Origin: Microvelia longipes
Lineage: Eukaryota; Arthropoda; Insecta; Hemiptera; Veliidae
Direction of reading: 5' to 3'
Assembly (NCBI GenBank): GCA_018340805.1
Contig: JACMZG010001914.1
Span: 21,092,593 to 21,156,592, forward strand
Length of the DNA: 64,000 bases
Shown here: positions 10,363-22,326 of the stretch, piece after piece
Layout: the number at the start of each line of letters is the position of its first letter
How positions within the stretch are numbered: position 1 is the stretch's first letter
Made by a program: the position numbers and the translations under genes
The notes under the pieces: generated by a model
Seen by the model: the letters and a program-made list of their open reading frames with translations, nothing else
The model's database searches: none
Told to the model about the DNA's origin: nothing

Positions 10363-13300
10363 GTAAAGTATTTATTTTAAATTGTTTAAATATTGTATCT
10401 TATGTATCCATAATCCGTGCATATTATGAAGAATGTATTAAAGAGGGGTAAAGTATAATAACAAATATTATCACGTCAATAAATCGTTATCTAAACCTAG
10501 TAACACATGGTTATAATCGGTTAACAGCTTGGAAGAGTAATGCAAGGGAGTTCATGAGGTGAGTTAATTAGAGGTTAGGAGTTTAATTTTTATGAGTGAA
10601 TCAAAATTTTTAATTTCATGTTAAGTTATAATCCAGCGGTGACGTCATTGCAGGAATAAACAGAGAATTGCTAATGTAAGCCGCCTATACTTAGTTCTGC
10701 AATGACGACACACGCCATTCATAAAAAGTCAAGTTATAACCACCGACTGCTTTTGGTTTGTTTACATCGAATTGAATTACCTTATAACTGTCTATCATCT
10801 TGGGAAGGACCGACTCACAGAATTCAAAAGGATACAGGAATTACTGTATTTATGCCAGGTGTGACATAATAAGCTCATTTTATCACTAAAATAATTAAAA
10901 CCGTGTTATTTCACTATAACATATGATACATTTAGTCAGGTATGGGTAAAACAAGAATTACAGTCATTCAAAGTCTCAGCTGACACATTTATAGTAGGGA
11001 AAAATCCATGATTTTCTAAACTGTAGGCCCTCTTAAATATCTAGCACATCCTAGAGGCGTTGTAAAGCGCTTATAACGCTACATAATACTAGGGCCCTCC
11101 GCCACACGTGTATGTAATACTAATAAAACTAGGGTTTCGCCTACCTTACAAATCCAGCGTGCTTCCCCTGAAAAAAAACAAGTACATTTATTATTAACAG
11201 CTAAACAAGACTTCCCTGATGCAAAATAATTCAATTAAATTATTTTTTTGTTAAGTCCCCCCTCCCCTAGCCTTGTCTGTACACAAACGGATTCTCTTTA
11301 AGGCCAATAACCATCTAACCAAAATCAACCACCTTGCATAAATAAATCCTAAATAATCCGACAGTCCATGACAAAGCTCATAAATGACTGTCGTAAATGA
11401 AGGGTTGGTTAAGGTTAGTTATAGTGGTTATTAATAATAATTGATGGTAAGTATTAGTTACCAATGGCGATGGTCGCTTATACGAATATAAAATCAAGAA
11501 ATACAAAAACTAAAAATGTAAAGTGGGTGGGGTACAGAAAAGACCCACAATAATTAAAGAAGGAGGCATAACCAGCTTTATCATCAGTCAAGGGTTCCAG
11601 CTTTAGGATATTAGTTCATCTATATGTATCTCAAAAAAGCAAAAATTCGAATAAGCTCTTTTTAAAATTTAAGTGGCGTAACAATTAGTTTGTTCGAACT
11701 ATCCCTACTAGTGCTAGATGCTACTACTATAAGCAGTAATTGTAACTAGAAATCATGAACGAGCCTTTGTTCTAATAGCTTTTGACACGAAGCTTCTTTT
11801 GTGACAAGTTACTCTGCCCTCTACTTGAAAGTGAAATAGCCACAGGTTTTAGGTTTATGTTACTATCTTGTTTGTCTCGTAGCAAATGCAACTAGTAGCT
11901 TGCCAGCTACTAAGCTTTGAACATGCTACATACGTAATTATTCATAGGACTCATATAAATAGAGTAATACCTAAATCTAAATAGTAACCGCGATAGTTTA
12001 TAATTTATGAAAATTACCTTTATAAGATGCATTAGAGGTTATCTTGAACATAATCGATACATAGCATGGTATCCTACTTAATGTTTCATAGTAATTCCGT
12101 TTCAAGAATAAACAAACAATAGAATTGATAAGCTAATACTTTTTTACTTAAGATATAACTTTATTCTTCCGACCCGACAATCACCATAGTTAGTAAGAAA
12201 CTATTTAAAACGAATTATTTTGAAACACTATTCGTCAAGAAGGATTTTTTATTAATAAAATAATAAATTGGAAATTCACTGAAAGATTATTTGTTTTTTA
12301 TTTAACTATTTACCGAAATGTAAAAACTACATTCTACCAAAGATATTTATACAAATTTTAGTCCAAAAAGTAAAATTTCAACGAAAGATTGCAATGCAGA
12401 TCCGACGAACTTATCTGCTCAATACAAGTACGTACCATAGAGTATAAAACTAAAGAACAGTCAACTACTACTGTTGAACAGTTTCACAACTATTAATAAT
12501 CACAAATGACGACTTAACTAAAATTATTAAATTATAAACGATAATTTCATGCTAAAACTTGACAAATTAGGTCAAAAAGAACATGATTTGTAAAAAGAAA
12601 ATTCTAACAAAAAAGAATCAGTGTGACCAACGCAACATATTAATAAATATTTTTGAAAGTATAACAATCTAAACAAAGATTTGCAATGTTATTTAAAGTT
12701 CAAACTCTTCTTTCATTACATTTTCTTGTTAGGGACTAACAAACAAGTAAAAAACAAATATCTAGGAGTATACTGGAATCGCCTTGTTGAGACAGCATTT
12801 TATAATATGGGCTGGTCCACAATGCCTTATCATTTGACTTCTGATTCCAACAGAATCAAATAGTTTATATACATGTCAAAGAAAATTACACACATAATAT
12901 CATCATATCAAAAATATTAATATAATCTTTTATATATCGTCAAGAATATAAATATTACTATTCGACACTTGTGTCGAAATGAAAAAAGATTATACTGACT
13001 TCGGTCAGTAATATTTGATATATACTGAGCAATATTTACTGATCTTTTTTTTTACTTTTTGGTCGTAATTAAGAAAAATTATGTTATGCCTACAAACTCT
13101 TAAGGAAAAATTACGTATGTCTGAAAACCTATGTAATTTCTTCTGAAAATTTTGTACACAGAATTTTAAGATATTATGATTTTCAATATAAGGTGATTTT
13201 GGAATTTAAAGTTTTGGTGGGTTATTCTACAGGTATGTTTGTAGAATTCAAACCACACAAACAACATGTAGGACGATAAAAGAGGACTGTATAAGTGGAG

Positions 13301-14980
13301 ATAACATGAATAAAGCACTAACCTGGTTTACTGGTGATTACCACGAAAATGGTTTGGGTTCCAATATTTAAGTATTTATGGAGTATGTAACTGAATTTCC
13401 GATGTGCGTCGAGGCGGCGGTACAACACGTATCGAATACGACGAAATATACGGTATATATGGCGGGATGTCTCAAAATAAGCAGATAAACGGAGGCGGCG
13501 GTTACAACGGAACTTCACACTAGAGCGTACGGCGGACAAATGCACATCTCAGCTAGGAGCGCTAGCGTCGGTTTTTTAACGTTGCGCGCCAAAACAGCGG
13601 GTATTCAATTTTAAAATAAAGAAATTCATCAAGATTTGCATTGGAGTAGAGTAATAATAAATTTAAAAAAAAAAACTTATCTCATTACTTATTTTTTGGC
13701 TCATTGATTGCCCAGAAAAAAATGAACTGTTATAATAGAATGAATGTATTGGGAAGCAATACACAATACATATATAAGACATAGAAAATCCATGATTTTT
13801 TTAAATTGTTTTAGTGGATGTATGGTGTTTTATTATGGGAATTAATGACTTTGGCAGAGGAGCCATACCAAGGTATACTAGCTTATGATATGGAGCAGCA
13901 TTTACTATGTGGAAATCGACTTGAACAACCCATAACTTGTCCTGATCAAGTGTAAGAAACATTTCAAAATTAAATTATTATATTCAGTTTGTTTTAACTA
14001 TTGATCGTTGACACTGATTTCCAACTATAACAACACATTATATAAATAAAACGTTTTATAGATTCAGTTAAATTTTCACAAGTCAATCAAAAAGAACACT
14101 ATCAGGGGTGAAAGTAATAGTAAGTAGGGAGAGGTGATAGACCACCTAGAAAGTAGGCTACATTGTTTCACCCTTTTTGCTGACTCCCTTAGATAGAAGA
14201 TAGATCTGCCTTATGAGTCCTAGTGGCAGGCATTTAGTCATACGTCTAATTCCACAGAAGAGCCAAGACTTCACTCTAATTTTCTATTGCTTCAACTAGA
14301 AACAACACATGCCCCACTGCCAGACCAGGTTTTCCAGCTCTCGACATTGGTTCATTTGGGTTAGGGGTCTTTTACGAGTACCTAACATCGCACAGGCTCG
14401 GAACCACCGGCTGGACGTCCCTTTCAAAGGATGGCTTGTGAAAGGATTTATATCTCTCGCATGAAAATCCTAGAAGCTTCGACTGCCTGGGTGGCAGGGG
14501 TACATGCTACCCATCACACTACCAGGGTGAATAATGGTGTAGTGGACCTGCACTTGAGGGGTGTGCATCAATACATTTGGTAGGATACTTAGGATCTTCC
14601 TATTATTCTGATTTTATTAGTTAATATTTACATAGAGTTAAAGTCACTAAAATAAACTTTACTTTTTCACTAAAAATACTACTTTTGAATAGGAATGATT
14701 TTTATCAGAAGCACTGTTTAATTCAAGCCTATTAATGTACTCAATACCCTTAGATTATTATGTTAAGAAAACATTGGGAGCTAATGCAAAATCAAAAGTT
14801 GGGAGATAACTAAAATTGTCTACATTAACAGCAGGGTGATATTAATTCCTTCTTATAACATTTTGCAGTTATGGAGTAATGAAGTGTTGCTGGGTGCTGG
14901 AACCAAACGAAAGGCCGACATTTGCTCAGATTCTACCCTGCCTAATAGATTTTGCCACATCACTGAGACCTTATATTTAA
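10203..14980 (+). CDS. RYK: RYK/Derailed-family receptor tyrosine (pseudo)kinase, C-terminal half (3 exons)
   Basis: Exons 10203-10362, 13815-13951 and 14869-14980 join in phase to about 135 residues ending in TAA. They cover the kinase C-lobe: an activation segment in which the DFG position reads DSA (GDSALAKDLF), then RPIRWLPPETL in place of the usual APE-type sequence, DLWMYGVLLWEL (subdomain IX), and NERPTFAQI (subdomain XI). RYK, Derailed and Doughnut proteins share an altered DFG motif followed by a S/A-(L)-x-(R/K)-DLF sequence, which fixes the family. They are single-pass Wnt5-class receptors with an extracellular WIF domain and a weak or dead kinase domain, used in axon guidance. The WIF domain, membrane segment and N-lobe are not visible and should lie to the left, because the first exon starts mid-codon. 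Which paralogue (drl, dnt or Drl-2 type) is not determined. Confidence 0.85.
10640..10740. repeat. Short inverted-repeat (MITE-like) element
   Basis: GTGACGTCATTGCAG near 10640-10654 is mirrored by CTGCAATGACGACAC near 10699-10713, with TTATAA-containing flanks on both sides (AAGTTATAATCC and CAAGTTATAACC). The roughly 100-bp size and TTATAA flanks fit a small DNA-transposon derivative. Confidence 0.45.
13340..13620. promoter_or_regulatory. CpG-rich patch with a consensus E2F-type site
   Basis: Within AT-rich intron this block is dense in CpG (GCGTCGAGGCGGCGG, ACGGAGGCGGCGG, GCGTACGGCGG, GCGCTAGCGTCGG). On the - strand 13582-13594 reads TTTTGGCGCGCAA, matching the E2F/DP consensus. A 75-codon - strand ORF (13545-13318) ends at a plausible donor (CCAG|GTTAGT). 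The patch could be an internal promoter and first exon of an antisense transcript, or a conserved regulatory element. Neither is proven. Confidence 0.35.
13815..13951 (+). CDS. RYK: RYK-like kinase, exon B (subdomains IX-X)
   Basis: The acceptor TTGTTTTAG ends at 13814; the donor is CAAGT|GTAAGA. The exon gives 45 codons plus two bases: WMYGVLLWELMTL, then AEEPYQGILAYDMEQHLL and GNRLEQPITCPDQ. This is the C-lobe helix F-G region. CPDQVYGVMKCCW is formed across the next junction. Confidence 0.87.
13952..14868 (+). other. Intron of the RYK-like gene with a GC-richer block
   Basis: A 917-bp intron. 14095-14590 is noticeably richer in G and C than its surroundings (for example GGCTCGGAACCACCGGCTGGACGTCC) and has stops in all frames. 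It looks like an inserted, decayed repeat of unknown type rather than coding sequence. Confidence 0.55.
14869..14980 (+). CDS. RYK: RYK-like kinase, terminal exon C
   Basis: The acceptor ACATTTTGCAG ends at 14868. The exon completes the Val codon of CPDQV and reads YGVMKCCWVLEPNERPTF, AQILPCLIDFATSLRPYI and TAA at 14978-14980. The protein ends right after the kinase fold, as in RYK-family members. Confidence 0.88.
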
Positions 14981-16196
14981 ATTTATAACCTATGTAAATA
15001 CCTAAAAAAAATAAGTAAAGCCATTAAGTTTGAAAGTATTAATTGATACATTCAGAGGAGAACATTCCAAATTTTAGGGGTTCTGAGTTTAAAAACTTTT
15101 CTAGTCTGATCTATACTATAAATAAATAATATATAAAAATTAGACCTTTTGGTCACTAAGGAGATTTGGTCAATATTTTTCCTTATTCTTTATAACGAGA
15201 TTTTTACATTTTTAAAAAATAAAATCTTTTTCATTAATCATTTAAATGACAAAGAAAAAATATGTAATTATACTTTTAATTATATGATACATACAATATA
15301 CTGGCTTGTATTACAATACAGTAAAAATTGGTAAACATAATAATATACTTCCAACTAATGGCTTTACTTCAAAACAGGTCTGATTGCACAAACAAAAACA
15401 CAATTAAATCTATCAATCAACTATAGAAAATAAAAGTAACTTGATTTTGCCTAACTTTTTAGCTTTAACAGTAATAAGGTATGGCCTTCTAATGCTAAAA
15501 TTTTAATATAAATTTGAATGCTCTACTTTAAGATAAAATCACGGATTATAATTGGTGATAAAATCTTAAAATAAATTTTAATAATTTTTAAGCTTGAATT
15601 TAAAAATTTAAATTCAATAGGATTTTTTATGTTCATTATCTTTAATGAAGATATTTTAAGATAAATTTTATGGTTGAATTAAAAAATAAATACAAAATTG
15701 TAAGATATTTTGGTTCATACCTCCATGATAAATGATTTTATGGAGATTTGGAGTACTACTTGGTAAGTATAGATTCGATTTAATAGATTTTAAATGAAAA
15801 GTGTATAGGAGGTAGTTTCCTACCTACTGAAAGTACGCACTGCATTGATTGAATTTAGTTACACTTTTGTTTAAAAACATCAGGCCTTTCTATATTCTAT
15901 AGTCTGTTTGTCAATGTTTAAATAACATTAGTCATGATTTTTGTATATTTATAAGTTGGATACCATTTGATACAAATATTTTGTAATAATTTCTTCTCCT
16001 TCAGCCTATTTGCAGAATAGGCTTCTTCTAAGTCACTGAATTAAAAGAAAATATACATTAATCCTCTTCTACAGAGTTTTTTTCGTTGACGAGAATGCAA
16101 ATTTTTTATCTTTTGGCAATTTTTTAAAGAGAAAATTGTTTAATTATTTTATTAATAAACAATATAATTATTTTAATAACAATTAGGTCTGTGTAA
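14981..16196 (+). other. 3' UTR of the RYK-like gene and flanking AT-rich DNA
   Basis: An AATAAA hexamer stands at 15121-15126, 141 bases after the stop, and is the likely poly(A) signal. Beyond it, to 16196, no gene or repeat is recognised. The 61-codon ORF at 15149-15334 is AT-driven. Confidence 0.55.
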
Positions 16197-16627
16197 TAAC
16201 ATGGAAATATTCCTGCAATGTAACAAATAATACACTATCTTATACTATGGAATGCAGTAAGTAATTTTGTATACTGCAAAATACTAACATGGAAATATTC
16301 CTGCAATGTAACAAATAATACACTATCTTATACTATGGAATGCAGTAAGTAATTTTGTATACTGCAAAATACTAACATGGAAATATTCCTGCAATGTAAC
16401 AAATAATACACTATCTTATACTATGGAATGCAGTAAGTAATTTTGTATACTGCAAAATACTAACATGGAAATATTCCTGCAATGTAACAAATAATACACT
16501 ATCTTATACTATGGAATGCAGTAAGTAATTTGTATACTATACTAACATGGAAATATTCCTGCAATGTAACAAATAATACACTATCTTATACTATGGAATG
16601 CAGTAAGTAATTTTGTATAATGCAAAA
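16197..16627. repeat. 88-bp minisatellite, five copies
   Basis: The unit beginning ACATGGAAATATTCCTGCAA and ending TTTGTATACTGCAAAATACTA repeats with starts at 16201, 16289, 16377, 16465 and 16547 (counted at ATGG). The first three steps are exactly 88 bp and the last is 82 bp after a short deletion. Copies are nearly identical, which suggests recent amplification or gene conversion. Confidence 0.95.
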
Positions 16628-17571
16628 TCCTTATAAGTATATGAACTATGCGTAGAACTAGTACATTTATAGTACTACTCAACAAGAAACTAATATTACA
16701 AATACTTATAATTATAATATAAGAGTAGTTTTATTACTAATTAAGACTGTAGAGTCATAAATAATTCAAGACCTGCCAAACTCAATCCTCCAAAAAACGA
16801 ATTATCTTCCTAGAGAGAAATATTCCTCAAATAAAATAAATCAGTGAATCAAAGATTATTAGGTATACTACAAAATCTTTGCAATTAATGGTATCCAAAA
16901 TTTTGTAAAAATTAAAAAATAATTATAATTATTGTATAATTTTTTTTTCTTTGCTTTTGCAGAAGAAAAGTGCTGTGATAAATTAAAAAAGAAGTCCTTT
17001 TAAAAAAGTTTATCGTTGAATATGGTTTCTTTATAAAAAAAAGGGAAATAGGAAGTTACTCGTTCTCTTTGTAAAACCCGTTCAGCTAAACTTTATAATA
17101 TTTTTTAACTTCTAATAACTCAAAATCAGATATTATATCTTGCTTTTTAACAGCTAAACAAAACACAATTTAACAAAAATTTCAAATTTGGACCTTAGTT
17201 CAAATAAAGCATTTAGATACAGAATGTGTAAGAGTAAAATAATGGCATGTCTAGAAATATGGTACAACGACTGACTCCTCTGTATTACGACTCCAGTTGT
17301 GTTTTCAAACCATTGAATCCCCAAGTGGCATCACAGTGAATAATAATGCCAAAACTAGGTATTTTCAAATAATCTGTTATTTTTCTGTATCTATTGAAAT
17401 GGTGGAAATGATTTATGTATACGTTAATTAAAACAGTTTTACCCTAAGATTATGCAATTAAAAAACTTAACAAATACTCCACTGTATTATTGTTCTTTTT
17501 CATTTAACAGAATTAATTTCTTAACAGCAGCTAAGAAAAAAATTAGTAGATTTAAACCTTTGATTTTATCT

Positions 17572-17735
17572 ATAGCACGACATACGGCTAAAATCAGTTG
17601 ACAGCATGGAAAAATAGTGAGTTTAACATTTGGTAAATTGAGAGCGTGGTTTAACATCCAGGACTAATCTCATTTTCTCCCTCACATTATTTTCCCTGCT
17701 GTCAACTGATTTTAGCCTTGTGTTGTATTATAAGC
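17572..17735. mobile_element. Palindromic MITE (GGYTAAAATCAGTTGACAGC ends)
   Basis: The left end GGCTAAAATCAGTTGACAGC and right end GCTGTCAACTGATTTTAGCC are inverted repeats of about 35 bp enclosing roughly 100 bp that includes GCGTGGTTTAACATCCAGGA. A sister copy lies at 46469-46641 and related termini flank 42321-43230. It has no ORF and is a non-autonomous DNA transposon. Confidence 0.8.
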
Positions 17736-17789
17736 AAACAATTTGATAATTTTCTATTTGAAACATAACTCTTAATAGGATTTTACAAT

Positions 17790-18190
17790 TTTTACTTTTC
17801 CTCATTTATACTATAGGTATGAAGGAAAAGTATTGTATTTGTACTGAAAAACCGAAACTGATATTCCTTGTGAATTATCCGTTTATGGTGTTTTTAAGAC
17901 CTCCTGAGTGGTGTTCACAAAGTTATCATCATTGCTCCCAGTGTATTTATGCTAGAGTTGAAACTTGGTACAAAAATCAATCTTTAATTAGGCCCAGTTG
18001 TGCAACCCAGACTCTAAATTTTTATGACCTCATTCATTAACTGGTAACGATGACTCGTCAAAAAAAAAAATCATAAAACCTGAAAAAATGTTGTTCTGAA
18101 AATCTATCGATTTGAAATTTATCACACATTTAGTCATACATACAAACAGATGTAGCAACATATATATATGATAAAATAAAAATTGTGAAC
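17790..18190 (+). repeat. GGTACC-ended interspersed repeat, 3'-truncated copy
   Basis: Starts TTTTTACTTTTCCTCATTTATA and shares AAGTATTGTATTTG, GGTGTTTTTAAGACC, GTGTATTTATGCTAGAG and ACTTGGTACAAAAATCA with the copy at 9313. It fades out after about 400 bp. Confidence 0.7.
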
Positions 18191-19593
18191 TCTTTAAATG
18201 TAAAAATATTCAAATAATTAAACAGGGGGTAAGACTTTAAAGTAAAATAATATTAAACTTTATAAATAAAAACTAATAGCAGTTTCCACTTAATTAAGGA
18301 TATAAAAGGTTTGCTTGAGATTTTTTCAGCTGAGAAAATTTAATGAGATCTTTAACTAACTAAAGTCATTTTAGTAACAAGTTGTATCTTTAGGAACCAA
18401 ATTTCAAAACTAGAATTACCAAAAACTGATGTAAATGAAAAATGGTTGTAACAATAGTATAAACTTCCATAGGACCATTCCAACTATTAAGGGATTTCAA
18501 TAATTTTTTAGAATCAGGCTTCAGAGAACAAATATGAAACAAAAATATAAAAGTTGTAAATTTGTCTCTCATGAAGTTAGAAGTTTGGTAAATTTGACCA
18601 AATTCAATGAGTAGTAGAATTCAAATAACAAAATAATCCAAAATGCATTTAACTAATTTAGAATTTCCAATTGATTTCATATTAAAAGTAAATCAATTAT
18701 AACTTTTTAGCAAATTTATCCTTGAAAATTTGCTTTTGTTTTTTAATCTGGATTAATTTGAATTGCAATAGGATTCTTATGTACCTTTGTGACATGATAT
18801 TTATTCAATTTATTCAAACATAGTAGCCAATAAACTACCTCAAAAGCAGAGTGTCTTTATTCAAATTTTTCACAAAGAAAAATAAATTTCTACTCAAAGA
18901 TTATATAGTATGCCTAGATTATGATTATGAGGTATACTAAATAATCTTTGTTTCTACTCTTAGAAATGAAGAAATATGTAAAAGAATATTTTGGTCAATT
19001 CATTATAAAAAATACTTTAAATAAAAAAATCAAATAAAGTTATTAAAGGATGAAAAATATAACTTAACTTGCAAAAATATAAATACAACTTTATGAATAT
19101 TGGCAACAGAATGCCCATCTGATTGAAACCTGTATAATCCATTGTGGTAATATAAATTGAATACACAGAGTTTAAATAAAAGTGAATGTCCATTGTATAA
19201 GGAACCTAACTTTCACCTATTATAAAGAAAATTCAAGAACCATTCAAGATGCATGTTGCATTTAAAATAACTCATCTAAAATTTGTTGACCTCTTAAATG
19301 TTTTAAATAGACTATTAAAAAGACACTCCTTCATTTTAAAAAGTTGATAAAAATTATAATTTACAGGAAAATATTGAAATTACTTAGGACCTCCAAGACC
19401 TTAAATAATAAATATTTAATGATAAATATATAATAAATTGATGTGATTTTAATTAGAAATAGTGTTAACATTATTATAAGAGTTCTGGTCAGCACATAAC
19501 ATACTGCGGCATTTGGCCTGCTGTAGCACAAGGATAATCTGATTGGCATAACACATTTAGTTTTCTTGTCAAATTAATTTAAAAATAATATAA
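18191..19593. other. AT-rich non-coding stretch
   Basis: No gene recognised. A small perfect-ended hairpin (CAAAGATTATATAGTATGCC against GGTATACTAAATAATCTTTG) lies at 18893-18950; a similar palindromic phrase occurs at 16853-16882. Confidence 0.5.
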
Positions 19594-20253
19594 AATTCTG
19601 GCGCGGTGGTCCGCATGTCGGGCGAATTTCCTTTGGATGCGTGTTTCCGTGCTTTTTACATTATATAAGTTTACAACTACTAAATAAATAATTCCGGCGC
19701 GGTAGTCCGCTGTCGGGCGAATTTCATTTAGAATGCTTGTTTCCGTGCTAAACAACCCATTTCTTGCTTAAGGTTCTGATTCATGCTTTAGAACCTAAGC
19801 AGTTACTCAATTGTCAAGCACTGCTCGTAACTCATTTTGTCTGTATTTTCCAAAGGAAATGCGCATAATCATCCAGTTGTTGTACAAAACCATGCCTCTA
19901 AAATTAGAAGTACGCACTATTATTTGCACTAGTTTAAACCTTAGTTACTTATCTTTAAGCTTAGTCAGTTATCTTTAAAGGTTTTAGCGCATTTCCTTTG
20001 GAAATACAGACAAAATGAGTTACGAGCAGTGCTTGACAATTGAGTAACTGCTTAGGTTCTAAAGCATGAATCAGAACCTTAAGCAAGAAATGGGTTGTTT
20101 AGCACGGAAACAAGCATTCTAAATGAAATTCGCCCGACAGCGGACTACCGCGCCGGATTATTTATTTAGTAGTTGTAAACTTATATATGTAAAAAGCACG
20201 AAACACGCATCCAAAGGAAATTCGCCCGACATGCGGACCACCGCGCCAGAATT
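19594..20253. mobile_element. Large foldback element with ~270-bp inverted arms
   Basis: The left arm 19594-19864 (AATTCTGGCGCGGTGGTCCG to TTTCCAAAGGAAATGCGC) is an almost perfect reverse complement of the right arm 19987-20253, around a 122-bp spacer. Within each arm the motif GCGCGGTRGTCCGC(A)TGTCGGGCGAATTTC occurs twice, so the arm is itself a partial duplication. There is no transposase ORF. A diverged copy is at 50330-50770. It is a foldback or long-TIR MITE, and its transcripts would form long double-stranded RNA. Confidence 0.85.
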
Positions 20254-20264
20254 ATTTTCTAGTT

Positions 20265-20345
20265 GTAAACTTATATTAGGTAAAAAAACGATAAAAAAAT
20301 TATAGACCCTTCCAGGATGTGAACCCAGGTACTCTGGGTTTGAGT
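20265..20345 (-). repeat. tRNA-like SINE remnant
   Basis: On the - strand the segment reads ...CTCAAACCCAGAGTACC, then TGGGTTCACATCCTGG, with a B-box-like GGTTCACATCC. The related sequence at 50250-50310 has GGGTACCTGGGTTCAAATCC. The cloverleaf is not intact. Confidence 0.4.
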
Positions 20346-20394
20346 GGTCGTATTGACTCCGGAGCACTGGCATTCAACTCAGAGGCCCAAAAAA

Positions 20395-20870
20395 CATTGA
20401 AAACGACACCCTACTCGAAATTTAATTTTCAACGACCGTAATGTTGGTTTTCTATAATTTTTGTGGTTTTTTCGACTTTTTGGTAACTTAAAGTGGTCGT
20501 ATCGACTTCGGACCGGTTTCATTCGATTCAGCGCCCAAAATTACATAGAAAACGACACCCTACTCGAAATTTATTTTTATCGACCTAAATTTTGGTTTTG
20601 GGTAATTTACAATGGTTTTTTCGACTTTTTGGTCACTTAGAGTGGTCGTATCGACTTCGGACCGGTTTCATTCGATTAAGCATCTCAAAAAACATAAATG
20701 ATGACCTTTTTCGCAGCAAAAAATAATAACCCTGAATTTTGCCGAATTTTTGAAAATTTCGCTGACTCAGCAAACTGGGTTAATGACGTCACAAAAACCT
20801 GGTTTTCAATAGGGTTCGTGTCCTCCCCAAGGTTGATTTCGTACCAAGTTGGTTAAAAAATATTAATCCG
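20395..20870 (+). repeat. Interspersed repeat, copy 1 (inverted relative to 30235-30660)
   Basis: Contains internal tandem-like segments built on GTGGTCGTATCGACTTCGGACC (about 20494 and 20642, with a diverged third near 20345) and AAAACGACACCCTACTCGAAA (20399 and 20547). Its 20730-20840 part, including GGGTTAATGACGTCAC and AGGGTTCGTGTCCTCCCC, matches the reverse complement of 30365-30475. Confidence 0.65.
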
Positions 20871-20911
20871 TTCGAAAGATAGAGTGTTTACAAGAAAGTG
20901 TCTAGAAATAC

Positions 20912-20939
20912 ATATGTATATATATATATATATACATAG

Positions 20940-21028
<89 letters not shown>
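20912..21028. repeat. (TA)n microsatellite
   Basis: A long TA array with two interruptions (CATAGTATG near 20935 and a doubled A at 21001). The 81-codon - strand ORF through it is an artefact. Confidence 0.97.
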
Positions 21029-21033
<5 letters not shown>

Positions 21034-22253
21034 GCGAAACTTATTTTTTCGTCATTAGGGACCTCTGAAACGGATTTGTGTCGTGGTCCGAGGTTCAAAT
21101 TCCGCCATGACGCCTATCCCATTAGGCGAATTTCCAAAGGAAATTCGCTAAAAAGGAATCACTCCACAGAAAATATATACAAAACAGATCTGTAAGTCTA
21201 ATCTATTGCCATTAATGGCAGCACTGGTGATGGCCTATTGTTAGATTTAAAACAGTTTGCCTTTAAAAAATAAATTGTTGATGTAATTTCCTTTTTCTAT
21301 TATTAAGAAGAACTTTATTAAGGCTCACTTTACTTCTAAGGAAAAATTTGACTGTTTTCATACAGAAATTTATTATTTCCCCATGTCAGGGAAGGTAATA
21401 GGAGACCTGAGCCTTCAAGTCCCCCCCCCCTACCATATCCTAAACCACAGGTATCATATAAAGATGTTAAGATCCTTTGAAGATACTGTGCTCCGTCTGT
21501 CTTAATTATGGCAAACAATTTTTGAATACAGCACAACCAATCTTTTAATAAAAGTGTAATTTTTAACAAAATGTTAAAATTAAAAACGACAGGTTTTTAT
21601 TATAGAATTGATTCAAAAAATTGATTTGTATTTCACAAAAAAATAATCATTAGCGTAATAAAAAGCAAAAGTTTCTCCAACGAAAATTTTTAATTAGCAA
21701 ACCGGCTTTACACTAGCAAAGGTTATCTTAAAGCTGAGGAGAAGAGAATTAAGGAGCCTTTGATGGTAAAAACTGCTAATGGTAACGCCTATAATTGGTC
21801 AATTATTTTTATAATTGGGCAATTATTTTTTCAATTGGAATTTTTTATGATAAAAAATTTAGTAACAAAATTATTTATACTACAATATTTATGATCAGTT
21901 GACAGCTAGCCAAAAATCAGCGGAAGAAATTTGATTGGTTTCTTATAGCACCGTTTCTTATAGCACCGTTTCTTATAAGGATCAGCAGACACCAACAAAA
22001 TGACTTTTCTTACAGAATTATCCAAGCTTTTAATTATTAATGATTGGGGTTAGAGTAGAAGATAGACCCCATATGCACTGCGACTGGAAGTCTATTGTAT
22101 AATAAACTTTTAATTAATCAAAACCAAGAATATTATTTTAAATAGGAAGAAATGGAACCATCCCATGAAACCCTAGATTGTATTTTATTACTACTCTTTC
22201 TATTTAGAGCTTAACTATAAAACAAATTACAATCAATGATTCCCAGGTAAAGA
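21029..22253. other. Non-coding stretch with repeat remnants
   Basis: 21060-21110 has a B-box-like GAGGTTCAAATTCC (tRNA-like remnant). 21125-21160 carries GGCGAATTTCCAAAGGAAAT of the foldback family. 21420-21430 is a short C run. 21890-21980 contains a partial copy of the CAGTTGACAGC MITE. No gene is supported. Confidence 0.5.
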
Positions 22254-22261
22254 TTATATAT

Positions 22262-22313
<52 letters not shown>

Positions 22314-22326
22314 TATATATATATAG
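22254..22326. repeat. (TA)n microsatellite
   Basis: A TA array with several doubled A or T slippage points. Confidence 0.96.

Larger units (their letters stand above)
10363..13814 (+). other. Intron of the RYK-like gene
   Basis: A 3.45-kb intron with GTAAAG donor and TTGTTTTAG acceptor. It holds a short inverted repeat at 10640-10740 and a CpG-rich patch at 13340-13620. The remaining sequence (10750-13330) shows no recognised gene. The 60-codon ORF at 12681 has no supporting context. Confidence 0.7.

Noticed and set aside
12681..12863. 60-codon ORF in the kinase intron
   Set aside because: No domain, no good splice sites and AT-driven composition.
20853..21098. 81-codon ORF (and 8576-8803, 61116-61325)
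   Set aside because: They read through (TA)n arrays and give only Tyr/Ile repeats.
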